Positions 1 to 8,316 of a DNA stretch of 64,000 bases are shown here, piece after piece. The position numbers were made by a program, and so were the translations under genes. Within the stretch, counting starts at the first letter, position 1. Each line of letters begins with the position of its first letter. A model generated the notes under the pieces. The model was not told the DNA's origin. It searched no databases and saw only the letters and a program-made list of their open reading frames with translations. The DNA is from Ruminococcus sp. (lineage in GTDB: Bacteria; Bacillota; Clostridia; Oscillospirales; Acutalibacteraceae), in the NCBI GenBank assembly GCA_017411385.1, contig JAFQQF010000022.1, forward strand, positions 101,677 through 165,676, written 5' to 3'.

Positions 1-303
1 ACCGAGAACTCCTGTAAGCCAACACCAGAACACCGCCCCTGCTCCGCCGAGCGCCACCGCTGTTCCGACCCCCACAATATTGCCGGTTCCAAGGGTTGAA
101 GCAAGGCTGGTAGCAAGGGTACGAAAGGGGCTTATATCACCCTTTGCACAGTTGGGAGCTTTAACCGACAGCTTTACCGCCTTAATGATTTTACGCTGCA
201 CGAATCCTGTTTTTACACTCATAAGGATGTGCGTCAAAAACAAAAAGGCTATCATGGGAAAGCCCCAAAGATAGCCGTTTAGTGTCTGAATGATTGAAGC
301 CAT
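1..303 (-). CDS. Sodium:alanine/glycine symporter (AGCS family), N-terminal part
   Basis: Translating the minus strand from the ATG at 303-301 gives an open frame of 101 codons that runs off the left edge. It contains the AGCS-family hallmark stretch GDISPFRTLATSLASTLG followed by GTGNIVGVGTAVALGG and AVFWCWLTGVLG, preceded by a hydrophobic helix (YLWGFPMIAFLFLTHILM). AGCS carriers import alanine or glycine with sodium and have about 450-470 residues, so roughly the first fifth is visible. The start lies 28 nt downstream of the HAD phosphatase stop, so it is probably the third gene of the citrate synthase-HAD transcription unit. Family call is confident; substrate is not determined. Confidence 0.88.
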   Translation of the reverse strand, partial: MASIIQTLNGYLWGFPMIAFLFLTHILMSVKTGFVQRKIIKAVKLSVKAPNCAKGDISPFRTLATSLASTLGTGNIVGVGTAVALGGAGAVFWCWLTGVLG

Positions 304-331
304 AGTCGCCTTCCGAATATGTGATACTTTA

Positions 332-991
332 TCATTCCATATTGTTTTTTATAAGCTCTGTCGCTTCGTCTAAATCAGAAACAGAAGCAAATATAAGCTT
401 TGTAAGTTCCTCGTCAGGGCCTGACAAATCAGGCACCATAACCGTAACACAGCCTGCAGAGGATGCTGAACGGACACCGTTTGGTGAGTCCTCAAAAGCC
501 ATACACTCTGAAGGAGAAAGACCTAAAAGAGCGGCTGCCGCCAGATACACATCAGGGGCAGGCTTGCCGTTTTTAATATTCGCCGCACTCTGCACCTTGT
601 CAAAATAATGCCAGAGTCCCAAGGAGGTTAAGTACTCCTGTGCTATATCAAGAGGGGTGCTTGTGGCAAGGGCAATTGAAAGCCCCTGCTCCTTTGCAAA
701 CTTCAGTATAGTGTCTGCACCCTTTTTCATTGGCACTCCGTACTTATCTATATGCTCGTTCATATAAACATAATGCTTAGCAAAAGAATCTGTGAAGTCA
801 AAATCTTCGCCAAAATATCCTTTGAACTTTTCCTCGCATTTGGGAATCGGCAGACTTCTTATGCCCAGAAACTGCTCCAGAGTAAGCTCAAAGCCACGCT
901 CCCTGCAGTCACGGACCAAAGCCTCAAAGGACAGCTTTTCCGTGTCTATCAGCAAGCCGTCCATATCAAAAATAAGACCTTTGATAACCAT
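332..991 (-). CDS. HAD-superfamily phosphatase, beta-phosphoglucomutase-like
   Basis: 219 aa. The N-terminus IFDMDGLLIDTE carries the HAD motif I aspartates (D9, D11). An ATST motif II follows near residue 110, a GKPAPDVY lysine loop near 143 and FEDSPNG (motif IV) near 166. The helical cap lies between motifs I and II, as in subclass-I beta-phosphoglucomutase/phosphoglycolate-type enzymes that act on sugar phosphates or other small phosphoesters. The length is normal for the family. The gene starts 8 nt after the citrate synthase stop and is followed after 28 nt by the AGCS carrier gene, so the three are probably co-transcribed leftward. The substrate cannot be read from the sequence. Confidence 0.85.
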   Translation of the reverse strand: MVIKGLIFDMDGLLIDTEKLSFEALVRDCRERGFELTLEQFLGIRSLPIPKCEEKFKGYFGEDFDFTDSFAKHYVYMNEHIDKYGVPMKKGADTILKFAKEQGLSIALATSTPLDIAQEYLTSLGLWHYFDKVQSAANIKNGKPAPDVYLAAAALLGLSPSECMAFEDSPNGVRSASSAGCVTVMVPDLSGPDEELTKLIFASVSDLDEATELIKNNME

Positions 992-999
992 AAAACACC

Positions 1000-2379
1000 T
1001 TATCTGTCAGAAAGCTTCTTATACTCTCGCTCCTGAGCTACGCTCATATATGCAGGACGGATAATCTTAGAAGCGTTAATCAGCTCCTCCATACGGTGAG
1101 CAGACCAGCCTGCAATACGTGCAATAGCAAACAAGGGTGTATAAAGCTCTGTGGGAAGTCCCAGCATTGTATACATAAATCCGCTGTAGAAGTCAATGTT
1201 TGCAGAAACGCCCTTGTAAATACGCTTCTCCTCAGCGATAACAGAGGGTGCAAGGCGCTCAACGCGTGCATAAAGGTCAAACTCATCGTGCATACCCTTT
1301 TCCTCTGCAAGACGCTCAACATAGCCCTTGAGCACCTTTGCTCTGGGGTCGGAAATAGAGTAAACTGCATGGCCCATACCATAGATAAGACCGGCCTTGT
1401 CGTATGCTTCCTTGTGAAGAATCTTTCTCAGGAAGTTAGCAATTGCATCTTCATCGTTCCAGTCCTTAACTTCATTTTTAAGTTCATTGAACATACCAAC
1501 AACCTTTGCGTTTGCACCGCCGTGCTTGGGGCCCTTCAGAGAAGAAAGTGCCGCACCGATTGCGGAGTAGGTATCTGTACCGGAGGATGTAACAACTCTT
1601 GTTGTGAAGGTGGAGTTGTTACCGCCGCCGTGCTCAGCGTGGAGCACCAGAGCTACGTCAAGTACCTGTGCCTCCAAGGCTGTGTACTTTTTGTCGGGAC
1701 GCAGAAGCATAAGGATATTCTCTGCAGTTGAAAGCTCGGGTTTGGGGTTGTGGATGTAAAGGCTCTTGCCTAAGTGATAATGTCTGTATGCGTTGTAGCC
1801 GTATACTGACAGCAAGGGGAACACCGAAATAAGCTGTAAGCATTGACGCAGTACGTTTGTGAGTGTTATGTCATTTGCATTTGTGTCATAGCAGAAGAGC
1901 GTCATAATGCTTCGTGCCAGAGTGTTCATCATATCGTCGGAGGGAGCCTTCATTACAACGTCACGAACAAAGTTTTTGGGCAAGGTGCGGTAAGATGCAA
2001 GAAGCTCCTTAAAATCCTCAAGCTCCTGTGTGTTGGGCAAATCACCGAAAAGAAGAAGGTATACAGTTTCCTCAAAGCCGAATCTTCCGTCTGCGGCAAA
2101 ACCTGAAATCAGGTCGTTAATATTGATACCGCGATAAAAAAGCTTACCGTCTGTAGGAACTGTTTCTCCGTTTACAATCTTATTCTGGCGGATTTCAGAA
2201 ATTTCTGTAAGTCCTGTCAAAACACCTTTTCCGTTGAGGTCACGCAGTCCGCGCTTTACATCAAACTTTGCATAAAGGTCAGCGTCAATGGAAGATGTGC
2301 TGATGCATTTTGCGCACAGCTCTTCGATAACAGGGGAGTTCTGGGAATAAGCGTTAAAGTTAGTTGTCAATTTAATCAC
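1000..2379 (-). CDS. gltA: Citrate synthase
   Basis: 459 aa. Condenses oxaloacetate with acetyl-CoA; in fermentative clostridia this usually feeds glutamate synthesis rather than a full TCA cycle. Catalytic regions are clear: HAEHGGGNNSTF (His near 250), GPKHGGAN near 284, YGMGHAVY (His near 337), SDPRAK, NIDFYSG (Asp near 396) and SAHRMEE (Arg near 429). The protein is somewhat longer than the classical enzyme because of an N-terminal extension of about 60 residues, which is common in clostridial citrate/methylcitrate synthases. It heads an apparent three-gene leftward operon and has its own promoter and a leader of about 150 nt. A 2-methylcitrate activity is not excluded. Confidence 0.94.
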   Translation of the reverse strand: MIKLTTNFNAYSQNSPVIEELCAKCISTSSIDADLYAKFDVKRGLRDLNGKGVLTGLTEISEIRQNKIVNGETVPTDGKLFYRGININDLISGFAADGRFGFEETVYLLLFGDLPNTQELEDFKELLASYRTLPKNFVRDVVMKAPSDDMMNTLARSIMTLFCYDTNANDITLTNVLRQCLQLISVFPLLSVYGYNAYRHYHLGKSLYIHNPKPELSTAENILMLLRPDKKYTALEAQVLDVALVLHAEHGGGNNSTFTTRVVTSSGTDTYSAIGAALSSLKGPKHGGANAKVVGMFNELKNEVKDWNDEDAIANFLRKILHKEAYDKAGLIYGMGHAVYSISDPRAKVLKGYVERLAEEKGMHDEFDLYARVERLAPSVIAEEKRIYKGVSANIDFYSGFMYTMLGLPTELYTPLFAIARIAGWSAHRMEELINASKIIRPAYMSVAQEREYKKLSDR

Positions 2380-2539
2380 TGCCTTTCTAAATTCTTTAAA
2401 TTCCTATACTTATTGTAACACTCTTTGCAGACGCTTTAACAAACATTCTGTAAACAATATGTGTATTTAACACTAAAAATTACGCACCCGAGTCAAAAGC
2501 TCAGACCAACGGCATCTGCACAAATTACATATATGGATT

Positions 2540-2569
2540 ATTATACCACAACATATTGCAAAATATCAA
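2540..2569 (-). promoter_or_regulatory. Sigma-A-type promoter for citrate synthase operon
   Basis: Minus strand reads TTGATA (2569-2564), 18 nt, TATAAT (2545-2540) with an extended TGG before the -10. Transcription would begin near 2533, leaving a leader of about 150 nt before the ATG at 2379. The leader holds a GC-richer segment around 2485-2515 amid AT-rich DNA, but no known riboswitch was recognised. Confidence 0.65.
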
Positions 2570-2702
2570 GTAATTTTTCTTAATACGAACTAATCTATTT
2601 AAATTATGAATTTTTCTTTTATAAATTATGCAAAATCAGCAATAATCACTATGTTTTTCTTCGGTTTTATAATATATATGAAGCTAATCGCTTTTTAATG
2701 CA

Positions 2703-2741
2703 GAGGTCCGACCCAAAGTATTACACTCTGAGTCGGACCTC
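2703..2741 (-). terminator. Hairpin after the small ORF
   Basis: Perfect 10-bp inverted repeat GAGGTCCGAC ... GTCGGACCTC with a 19-nt loop, just beyond the stop of the 56-codon minus-strand ORF. On that strand the stem is followed by CTGCATTAAAAAG rather than a U-tract, so termination would be inefficient or the hairpin is only an RNA 3'-end stabiliser. Confidence 0.45.
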
Positions 2742-2753
2742 CTTTGCCACGAT

Positions 2754-2924
2754 TTACTTTGTAAGCTCCTCTATACGCTTTCTCTCGTCTTCTGCATTTG
2801 TAATCCTGCTAAGCAGAGTTTGTGCCGCAGGAAAAAGACCAGAATAGAGGTTTGTTGCCTGTGCATTCTGCGAAAGATTCATCAGCATCTGTGCAGGCAC
2901 GTTTTCTTTATCTTTATCCTTCAT
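2754..2924 (-). CDS. Small hypothetical protein, 56 aa
   Basis: A short minus-strand frame (ATG at 2924-2922, stop at 2756-2754) begins MKDKDKENVPAQML and ends KRIEELTK. It is preceded by GGGTGAG at correct spacing and followed by a hairpin, which supports a real gene. The product is hydrophilic, helical and charged at both ends, with no Cys, no signal peptide and no membrane segment. No family recognised. It could be a small cytosolic accessory protein or a chance frame. Confidence 0.5.
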   Translation of the reverse strand: MKDKDKENVPAQMLMNLSQNAQATNLYSGLFPAAQTLLSRITNAEDERKRIEELTK

Positions 2925-3008
2925 ATTCTCACCCTATGTATTGTTTGCAAAAAGTAAAAAAGTATAAAATGTAACAATCGGAATTTTTGCTTTTTATTGT
3001 AAAAAATT

Positions 3009-3034
3009 AATGCCTGCGATTTCTCACAGGCATT
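3009..3034 (-). terminator. Rho-independent terminator of the DivIVA-like gene
   Basis: Stem AATGCCTG/CAGGCATT with a 10-nt loop, immediately past the stop at 3041; the minus strand continues AATTTTTTAC, a suitable U-tract. Confidence 0.75.
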
Positions 3035-3040
3035 TAATAC

Positions 3041-3463
3041 TCATTCTGTTTCTGCGGTTGAAGCTGTGCTTCTCACTTCCTGCAGGAATTTAGTCATCAT
3101 TGACTTTATATCCTCTTCAAGCTCTGTGCGGTATCTTGCTTTGAGAGCTTCAAGACGTTCTACTTCCTGTTCTGCTTCCATCTGTCTGGCTGTGCTTTCC
3201 ATAATGATTTTTTCAGCCTCGTTCTTTGCCTTTGCCACAATCTGCTCGGAAAGCTGCTTCACCATAACAAGTGCCTGAGCAATAGACTCCTCACGCTGTT
3301 CAAGCTCGCGGATACGCTCCTTCTTCTCAGAAAGCTCGCAGAGGGTATCGTCAGCATCGTTTGCAATCTCCTGCAAAAATGCATCCACCTGAGCTTTGTC
3401 GTAGTATTTTCCTTTTTTAACAGGTAAAAGATAGCCTTCAATCTTAGAACGGGATATGCTCAC
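3041..3463 (-). CDS. DivIVA-like cell-division/polarity coiled-coil protein
   Basis: 140 aa. The N-terminus (SRSKIEGYLLPVKKGKYY followed by DKAQVDAFLQEIANDAD) matches the membrane-binding N-terminal region plus YDxxxVDxFL signature of DivIVA/GpsB proteins. Residues about 35-130 form an uninterrupted heptad-like coiled coil rich in E, K, A and L (SEKKERIRELEQREES, NEAEKIIMESTARQMEAEQE). DivIVA proteins bind curved membrane at poles and septa and recruit division or wall-synthesis factors. It is shorter than typical DivIVA (150-230 aa) and does not sit in the usual ylm/ileS cluster, so it may be a specialised paralogue. It has its own promoter, with a possible NrdR-type half-box in the spacer, and a terminator. 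The start follows an AGGAGG site. Confidence 0.8.
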   Translation of the reverse strand: MSISRSKIEGYLLPVKKGKYYDKAQVDAFLQEIANDADDTLCELSEKKERIRELEQREESIAQALVMVKQLSEQIVAKAKNEAEKIIMESTARQMEAEQEVERLEALKARYRTELEEDIKSMMTKFLQEVRSTASTAETE

Positions 3464-3549
3464 AAAAAAACCTCCTCAGCCTGCACAGAAGCTTTGGTGC
3501 AAAGCGGAAATTCTGAATACGGAGTTCACAAATAGTTTTATACTTTAAA

Positions 3550-3578
3550 AGTATACCATATATATTGTGGTTTGTAAA
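3550..3578 (-). promoter_or_regulatory. Promoter of DivIVA-like gene
   Basis: Minus strand TTTACA (3578-3573), 17 nt, TATACT (3555-3550), with TG two bases before the -10 (TGG-TATACT). The spacer contains CCACAATATA, which resembles a half of the NrdR boxes seen in front of nrdD. Confidence 0.65.
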
Positions 3579-3721
3579 CCTTTTTTGTCAATATATCAGA
3601 CATCATCATGCAAAACCTCTGTGTTTGTCTTAGATGGTAATAAATAATAATGTACTTTTAGGGTAAGATGTGCTAAAATCCTCTTATAAAAAGTATAAAC
3701 AAATTCAAAGGAGGTAATACT

Positions 3722-4795
3722 ATGGCTAAAACAAAAACCCGTAAGCAAAAGCTGATACGGGGCTTAGCGGTGAGCCTTGTGGTTATACTTATCTTCGCCC
3801 TTATGAATTTTGTGGCGGCAATAATTATATACGACTCCCTTTTCCCTCGGTTTGATTACAGCAGTTACGACCTTGCCCTTAACATTGACTACGAAGAAAT
3901 AAAAGAAGAATATCCTCGCAGGGAAATCGGATTTTACAACGACATCCGACTTCAGGGTTATCTTTACGGCGAAGGCAACAAAGGAATTGTTGTTGTGGCA
4001 CCGGGGCTTCAGAGCGGTGCCGATGATTATCTTTCTCTCATAACAGGTCTTGTGGATATGGGCTGGAGGGTTTTCTCCTTTGACACTACAGGAAGCTTCA
4101 GAAGCGAAGGCGGAAATTCCATTGGATTTTGTCAGGAAACCGAAGACCTGCTTGCAGGTCTTAAAATACTGACACACGACCCTGAGCTTGAAGGTTTGCC
4201 CCTTTTCCTTATAGGTCATTCCCGTGGAGGATATGCAGTTGCTTGTGCCCTTGAGTCCGAATACGATATAAAGGGCATTGCCACCATAAGCGGAGCAAAC
4301 TCCCCTATGGAGGTTACCATTGACACCTCAAAGAATTATGTTGGCCCCCTTGCATATATGGGATATCCCTTCCTGTATGCATATCAGGCAATGAAATTCG
4401 GCACAGATATGACATCCCAGAAGGCATCTGAAACTATCAGCGAAAGCACCACACCCACGCTGATAATCCAAGGCACACAGGACACCGTGACACCTACCGA
4501 TACCTGCTCAATCTATGCTCACAAGGAAGAGATTTCAAACCCCAACGTTGAGTACCTTGTGTATTCCGAAGAGCTTCAAAACGGACACACAAGCCTGCTT
4601 TACTCCAAGGATGCGGTAGTTTACTGTGAAAAGGTAGACAAGCAGTATGATGCCCTCAACGATAAATATCCCGACGGCATTCCTGAGAACATTGCAGAGG
4701 AGTTCTACAGCTCCATCGACAGCGAAAAAGCAAACGAAGCAAACAAGGATTTGATTATAAAAATCAACAGCTTCTTTGAAAACATTTTGAAATAA
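3722..4795 (+). CDS. Membrane-anchored alpha/beta hydrolase
   Basis: 357 aa. One N-terminal membrane helix (about residues 14-37, AVSLVVILIFALMNFVAAII) anchors an alpha/beta hydrolase domain facing outward. The nucleophile elbow is GHSRGG with Ser167. A probable Asp is in GTQDTVTP (D254) and a probable His in NGHTSLL (H289), giving a complete Ser-Asp-His triad. The oxyanion region is VVVAPGLQSG. The family includes esterases, lipases and peptidases; substrate is not deducible. RBS AAAGGAGG precedes ATG at 3722. It is monocistronic, with a strong terminator at 4801-4834. It is divergent from the DivIVA-like gene. Confidence 0.85.
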   Translation: MAKTKTRKQKLIRGLAVSLVVILIFALMNFVAAIIIYDSLFPRFDYSSYDLALNIDYEEIKEEYPRREIGFYNDIRLQGYLYGEGNKGIVVVAPGLQSGADDYLSLITGLVDMGWRVFSFDTTGSFRSEGGNSIGFCQETEDLLAGLKILTHDPELEGLPLFLIGHSRGGYAVACALESEYDIKGIATISGANSPMEVTIDTSKNYVGPLAYMGYPFLYAYQAMKFGTDMTSQKASETISESTTPTLIIQGTQDTVTPTDTCSIYAHKEEISNPNVEYLVYSEELQNGHTSLLYSKDAVVYCEKVDKQYDALNDKYPDGIPENIAEEFYSSIDSEKANEANKDLIIKINSFFENILK

Positions 4796-4800
4796 ACTAA

Positions 4801-4834
4801 TCCCCTGACATCAAATCGAAGTCAGGGGATTTTT
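4801..4834 (+). terminator. Rho-independent terminator
   Basis: Stem TCCCCTGAC/GTCAGGGGA, 11-nt loop, followed by TTTTT, directly after the hydrolase stop and before the convergent CHAP-dockerin gene. Confidence 0.88.
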
Positions 4835-4840
4835 GATTCA

Positions 4841-6784
4841 TCAGATATATGCTCCTATCTTGGAGTCTGCAGACATAAGCCCCACAAGATACTTCTGGAT
4901 AGCTGTTGCATCCTTAATGCTTACCTTGCTGTCCAAATCCGCATCCGCGCAAAGCTTTCCGTCATCCCCCAGAGTAATCAAAGAAGCAAGATACTTTTGG
5001 ATTTCGGTGGCATCCTTAACGTTAACTTTATTATCAAGGTTTGCATCCCCCAGCATCAGACCTGAGCTGTCCTTAGCTCTGTATCTGTAAGTAACCTGTG
5101 CGGCACCGGGCTCTACCGCCGATGTCCAGTCACCTGTGCTTGTATAGGAATAGTAGTCCGCCTTCACCTTGTCCTGATACTGACTTGACTTGTACCAGTA
5201 GTAGGTACGGTTGCCGTGGGCACCGTAAGCACCGTCACAGGAAACACCTGAGCTGCAGTATGCATCCCCGCCTGTTTTCCATGCAAGGTGATAATACTTA
5301 TATCTTGCATCGTCATAATCGTTATGCACGCTCAGCTCAACCACATTATCCTTAGGAAGGCTGTCGTAATGAGGATATTCCGATGTAGAGGTGAAGTTTG
5401 CGTTATTACCGTTTGAGCCACCACAGTAGTGATAGTAAATATAATTGAGAAGAACTCTTGTGTCTGATGTAGAAAGCTCAATCTCAGACCAATAAGGCTC
5501 GCCCTTGTTCTCAAGCTTTGTTTCAACAAACTCACCCTTTGTCCAGCCGTTACCTAAATCCTCAGAGGAAACTTTTTCAAAAGTATGCTTGCGCTGTATT
5601 TCGTACCTTGCACTTGTCACATCGGCAGGAAGAGTGTCAGAATATATCCAACCGCCCTGTATATCAACAGCAGGATTTACAGTAAAGCTGATTTCGTCGG
5701 AATCCGTCACGGCACCTGAGGGTGAATAAGCAGAGAGCACCGCCGTATATTCTCCTGCAGAAAGTACAAGCAAGTAAGATGTAAGGTTTTTATTAATTTC
5801 ATAAACTGTAGAGAAGGTGCCGTTTGTCTTCTTGACACTAAGCATATATGCATTTGTATTCTCTGTTTTATCCCAGCTAAATGTTGTGGCAGATACAGAT
5901 GTTCCTCCCTTTGCATTCAGCACAGGCTTGCCTGCACTTTTTTCAACAGTCAAATACACCGTATCGGTAACACTGCCCTCACCCGCCTGTGAGCCGACAG
6001 GCGTTGCAGAAACTGCAATGTAGTACTGTCCTTCTTCTGATACAGTAAAGGAGTATGAAGTAATATTATCGAGTCGCTGGCTGACAAGAGTAGCGTTCGA
6101 GGGTGTAACGATATGAATCCAGTAATGAGAAATAGGTGAATTGGGAGAAGATGCAGGCCACGAAACATTTACGGTATCTCCCATCTGGTAACTTGGCTTA
6201 TCTGTAGAAATTGTGGGCTTTGTAAGAGGCTCGTTATCAACAGAAACTCCAAGATAAACATAGCCGTAAAAAGCACCTGTCTGACTGTTACCTGCCTGTA
6301 AAGCAGCAACAGAAGTAGTAGTAATATGACAGTGACCATACTGTGCATTTGCACTGCCTTGAACTCCACCCTCGCTTATTGTAACAACATCGCCGTCTAC
6401 ACGCTCAACAACTGTTACGTGGTTTTCAAAACAGGCAAGTGCCTTTGCACGGATTGTGCTTCCTCTTGAAAAACCTAAAGAAGCATACTGATTATAATAC
6501 CAGCTGTATCCTGAATATATGTTGGAGCCCTTTCCTGTAAGCTCCTTTACTCTTGATGATGCAAACCATGCACAACCCGATGTGGTATATGCCCACTGTC
6601 CCCAATTGGGGATGCTTGCATAGTTAGTATAAGGATAACCCAAAATGTCGATATAAATTCCGTTTGTTCCGTTGTTCTTAATAGGTCCTCTCGCCGCCGC
6701 GGCACTTGTGCTTACAGTTGAAAACGCAACCACAGACATCATCATCAGCAGGCTGAGAGCGAAGCTTGCAATTCGCTTTAACAT
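4841..6784 (-). CDS. Secreted CHAP-domain peptidoglycan hydrolase with dockerin
   Basis: 647 aa from the ATG at 6784, which is chosen because GAAGGAGGT lies 5 nt upstream; an upstream in-frame start is less likely. Order: signal peptide (1-31, ending TSAAA); CHAP amidase/endopeptidase domain (about 40-180) with Cys71 in SGCAWFAS and His122 in NHVTVVERVDGDVVTISEGG; two fibronectin/Ig-like beta domains (about 190-370); a module with YYHYCGG and YYWYKSSQYQDKVKADYY (about 385-560) related to modules in the two giant proteins at 42.6-56.5 kb; then a C-terminal type I dockerin with two calcium loops (GDANLDNKVNVKDATEIQKY and ADADLDSKVSIKDATAIQ). It probably cleaves peptidoglycan from outside and docks onto a cohesin scaffold. 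No cohesin is in the window. Confidence 0.9.
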   Translation of the reverse strand: MLKRIASFALSLLMMMSVVAFSTVSTSAAAARGPIKNNGTNGIYIDILGYPYTNYASIPNWGQWAYTTSGCAWFASSRVKELTGKGSNIYSGYSWYYNQYASLGFSRGSTIRAKALACFENHVTVVERVDGDVVTISEGGVQGSANAQYGHCHITTTSVAALQAGNSQTGAFYGYVYLGVSVDNEPLTKPTISTDKPSYQMGDTVNVSWPASSPNSPISHYWIHIVTPSNATLVSQRLDNITSYSFTVSEEGQYYIAVSATPVGSQAGEGSVTDTVYLTVEKSAGKPVLNAKGGTSVSATTFSWDKTENTNAYMLSVKKTNGTFSTVYEINKNLTSYLLVLSAGEYTAVLSAYSPSGAVTDSDEISFTVNPAVDIQGGWIYSDTLPADVTSARYEIQRKHTFEKVSSEDLGNGWTKGEFVETKLENKGEPYWSEIELSTSDTRVLLNYIYYHYCGGSNGNNANFTSTSEYPHYDSLPKDNVVELSVHNDYDDARYKYYHLAWKTGGDAYCSSGVSCDGAYGAHGNRTYYWYKSSQYQDKVKADYYSYTSTGDWTSAVEPGAAQVTYRYRAKDSSGLMLGDANLDNKVNVKDATEIQKYLASLITLGDDGKLCADADLDSKVSIKDATAIQKYLVGLMSADSKIGAYI

Positions 6785-6852
6785 AAAATAACCTCCTTCA
6801 GAATATATAATAATTATAAAAAGTGTTATATTAAAAGTCAATAAACAACAAA

Positions 6853-6893
6853 TCAAAAAAAAGACCGTGAAGCCTTCAAAACTTCACGGTCTT
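6853..6893 (-). terminator. Terminator of the MarR-DegV unit
   Basis: Perfect stem AAGACCGTGAAG/CTTCACGGTCTT with a 9-nt loop. The minus strand continues with TTTTTTGATT, so it terminates the leftward degV transcript. Confidence 0.88.
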
Positions 6894-6900
6894 TTCACTA

Positions 6901-7779
6901 TTACATCCAATGCATGGAACTTATTGATTGTTTTTTGAAGAATGCTACCGCAACGGCACCGGGACCAACGTGAGTGCCGATGATACCGCCGATAAGTGCA
7001 TAGGGCAGATCCTCTGCGTAGTCTTTCCACAAATCACGGCTATCCTCAATATACTTATGAAGGAGAGTAGACTCCAAGCCGGTGTATCCCAAAAGCACAG
7101 GCTTTTCAAAATCCACTCCGCCTGCATTTTCAATCTCTTTTACAAGGAGATTATTGCCCTGCTTTGAGCCTCTTGCCTTACCGAGAAGGTTAACCTCTCC
7201 GTTTACTATATTCACAACGGGCTTAATGGAAAGCATCTCTCCTGCAAAAGCAACGGTCTTTGAAATTCTTCCGCCCTTTTTCAGATATTCAAGAGTATTG
7301 AGCAAAGCTATAACTCGGATATTTTCTCTTTCTTTTGTGAGTACTTCTGCAATCTCATTGGCGTTTTTGCCCTCTTCCATAAGCTCAACTGCACGCTCTG
7401 CAAGTATACCCTCTCCAACTGCAACAGAAAGGCTGTCCACAACATAAATATTGTCTGCACCTACCTCATCCTTTGCAATCAAAGCACTCTGATATGTGCC
7501 CGAAAGCTTGGAGGAAAGTGTGATTACAATCACGTCCTCACCCTTTGAGAGAGCCTGTTTGTAAGCCTGCTCAAAGGCAAGGGGCATAATCTGACTTGTA
7601 GTGGGAAGAGCGTCGCTCTCTATGAGTTTTTCGTAAAATTCATGCTTTGTTATGGTAACACCGTCTGTATACTCTGTTTCACCAAATCTGAGAGTCATAG
7701 GAAGGGTTGTAACTTTATCTTTTATATTCTCTGCCACATCTGCCGCAGAGTCCACAATGATTCTGACTTTATTATTCAT
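6901..7779 (-). CDS. DegV-family (FakB-like) fatty-acid-binding protein
   Basis: 292 aa from ATG at 7779 (AGGTGA at good spacing; a GTG nine bases upstream is also possible). The N-terminus VRIIVDSAADV, then LPTTSQIMPLAFEQAYK, VITLSSKLSGTYQSA, VVDSLSVAVGEG and the C-terminal GPGAVAVAFF are DegV signatures. DegV/FakB proteins bind a long-chain fatty acid in a closed pocket and, in other Firmicutes, present it to the FakA kinase for acyl-phosphate formation. It lies 52 nt downstream of a MarR gene, ends at a strong terminator and borders the acyl-transfer locus, which fits a lipid role. A second DegV gene at 15081 borders the other side. The bound acyl chain is unknown. Confidence 0.9.
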   Translation of the reverse strand: MNNKVRIIVDSAADVAENIKDKVTTLPMTLRFGETEYTDGVTITKHEFYEKLIESDALPTTSQIMPLAFEQAYKQALSKGEDVIVITLSSKLSGTYQSALIAKDEVGADNIYVVDSLSVAVGEGILAERAVELMEEGKNANEIAEVLTKERENIRVIALLNTLEYLKKGGRISKTVAFAGEMLSIKPVVNIVNGEVNLLGKARGSKQGNNLLVKEIENAGGVDFEKPVLLGYTGLESTLLHKYIEDSRDLWKDYAEDLPYALIGGIIGTHVGPGAVAVAFFKKQSISSMHWM

Positions 7780-7831
7780 TAGTTTCACCTATTCCTTATT
7801 ATTACAAAAAGCAAAGGAAAAATACCAAAGC

Positions 7832-8278
7832 TTATTCAGGCAAGCCTTTTTTGCAAACCTCTCTGAGGTTTGCGGCGATTGATTCCAATGCGGCGTAGAA
7901 CTTTTCAATCTCCTGCTCATCAAGCCCTACACAGCCTACTGCAGAAATCGCCCTTTGAGCTACGTATTCTGCAATTTCTCTGCCCTTTTCTGTAAGCACT
8001 ATTGCCGCACGATATAAATTGTCACCTGTTGCAAGTCGTGACACAAGAGTTTTTGCCTCCAACTCTGCCACAGCTCGGGAAACTGCCGCCTTATCCTTCA
8101 TGCACATTTCGCTGAGTTGAGAAACGGTGAGTCCACTCTCATATCTTTTCAGTACCGCAAGATACTGTGCATAAGAGCCTTTGAGCCCATGCTTTTCCAT
8201 TACATCTGCTTCAATCTTCTGAATACAACGGGTAATACCTGAAACACAAGAAGTAAAATGCTCGTAGCGATAGTCCAT
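7832..8278 (-). CDS. MarR-family transcriptional regulator
   Basis: 148 aa. Winged-helix region YLAVLKRYESGLTVSQLSEM followed by KDKAAVSRAVAELEAKTLVSR and the wing AAIVLTEKGREIAEYVA is diagnostic of MarR. Flanking N- and C-terminal helices form the dimer interface. Its promoter carries two near-identical palindromes (GTTGACTTGTCAAC and GTTGAGTTGTCAAC), so autorepression is likely. It is followed by degV after 52 nt, probably co-transcribed. Next to an acyl-ACP/acyltransferase operon, it could be a lipid-responsive regulator comparable in role to FabT. That role is inference from position, not from sequence. Confidence 0.9.
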   Translation of the reverse strand: MDYRYEHFTSCVSGITRCIQKIEADVMEKHGLKGSYAQYLAVLKRYESGLTVSQLSEMCMKDKAAVSRAVAELEAKTLVSRLATGDNLYRAAIVLTEKGREIAEYVAQRAISAVGCVGLDEQEIEKFYAALESIAANLREVCKKGLPE

Positions 8279-8316
8279 ACCAAAATTCCTTTCTGTTTAC
8301 TCTGCCAAATACAGAT

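Noticed and set aside
80-274. Plus-strand frame of 64 codons at the left edge
   Set aside because: It lies antisense to the AGCS transporter start, which has clear family motifs on the minus strand.
1096-1731. Plus-strand frame of 211 codons, Cys-rich
   Set aside because: Exact antisense of citrate synthase; composition reflects the complementary codons and there is no ribosome site.
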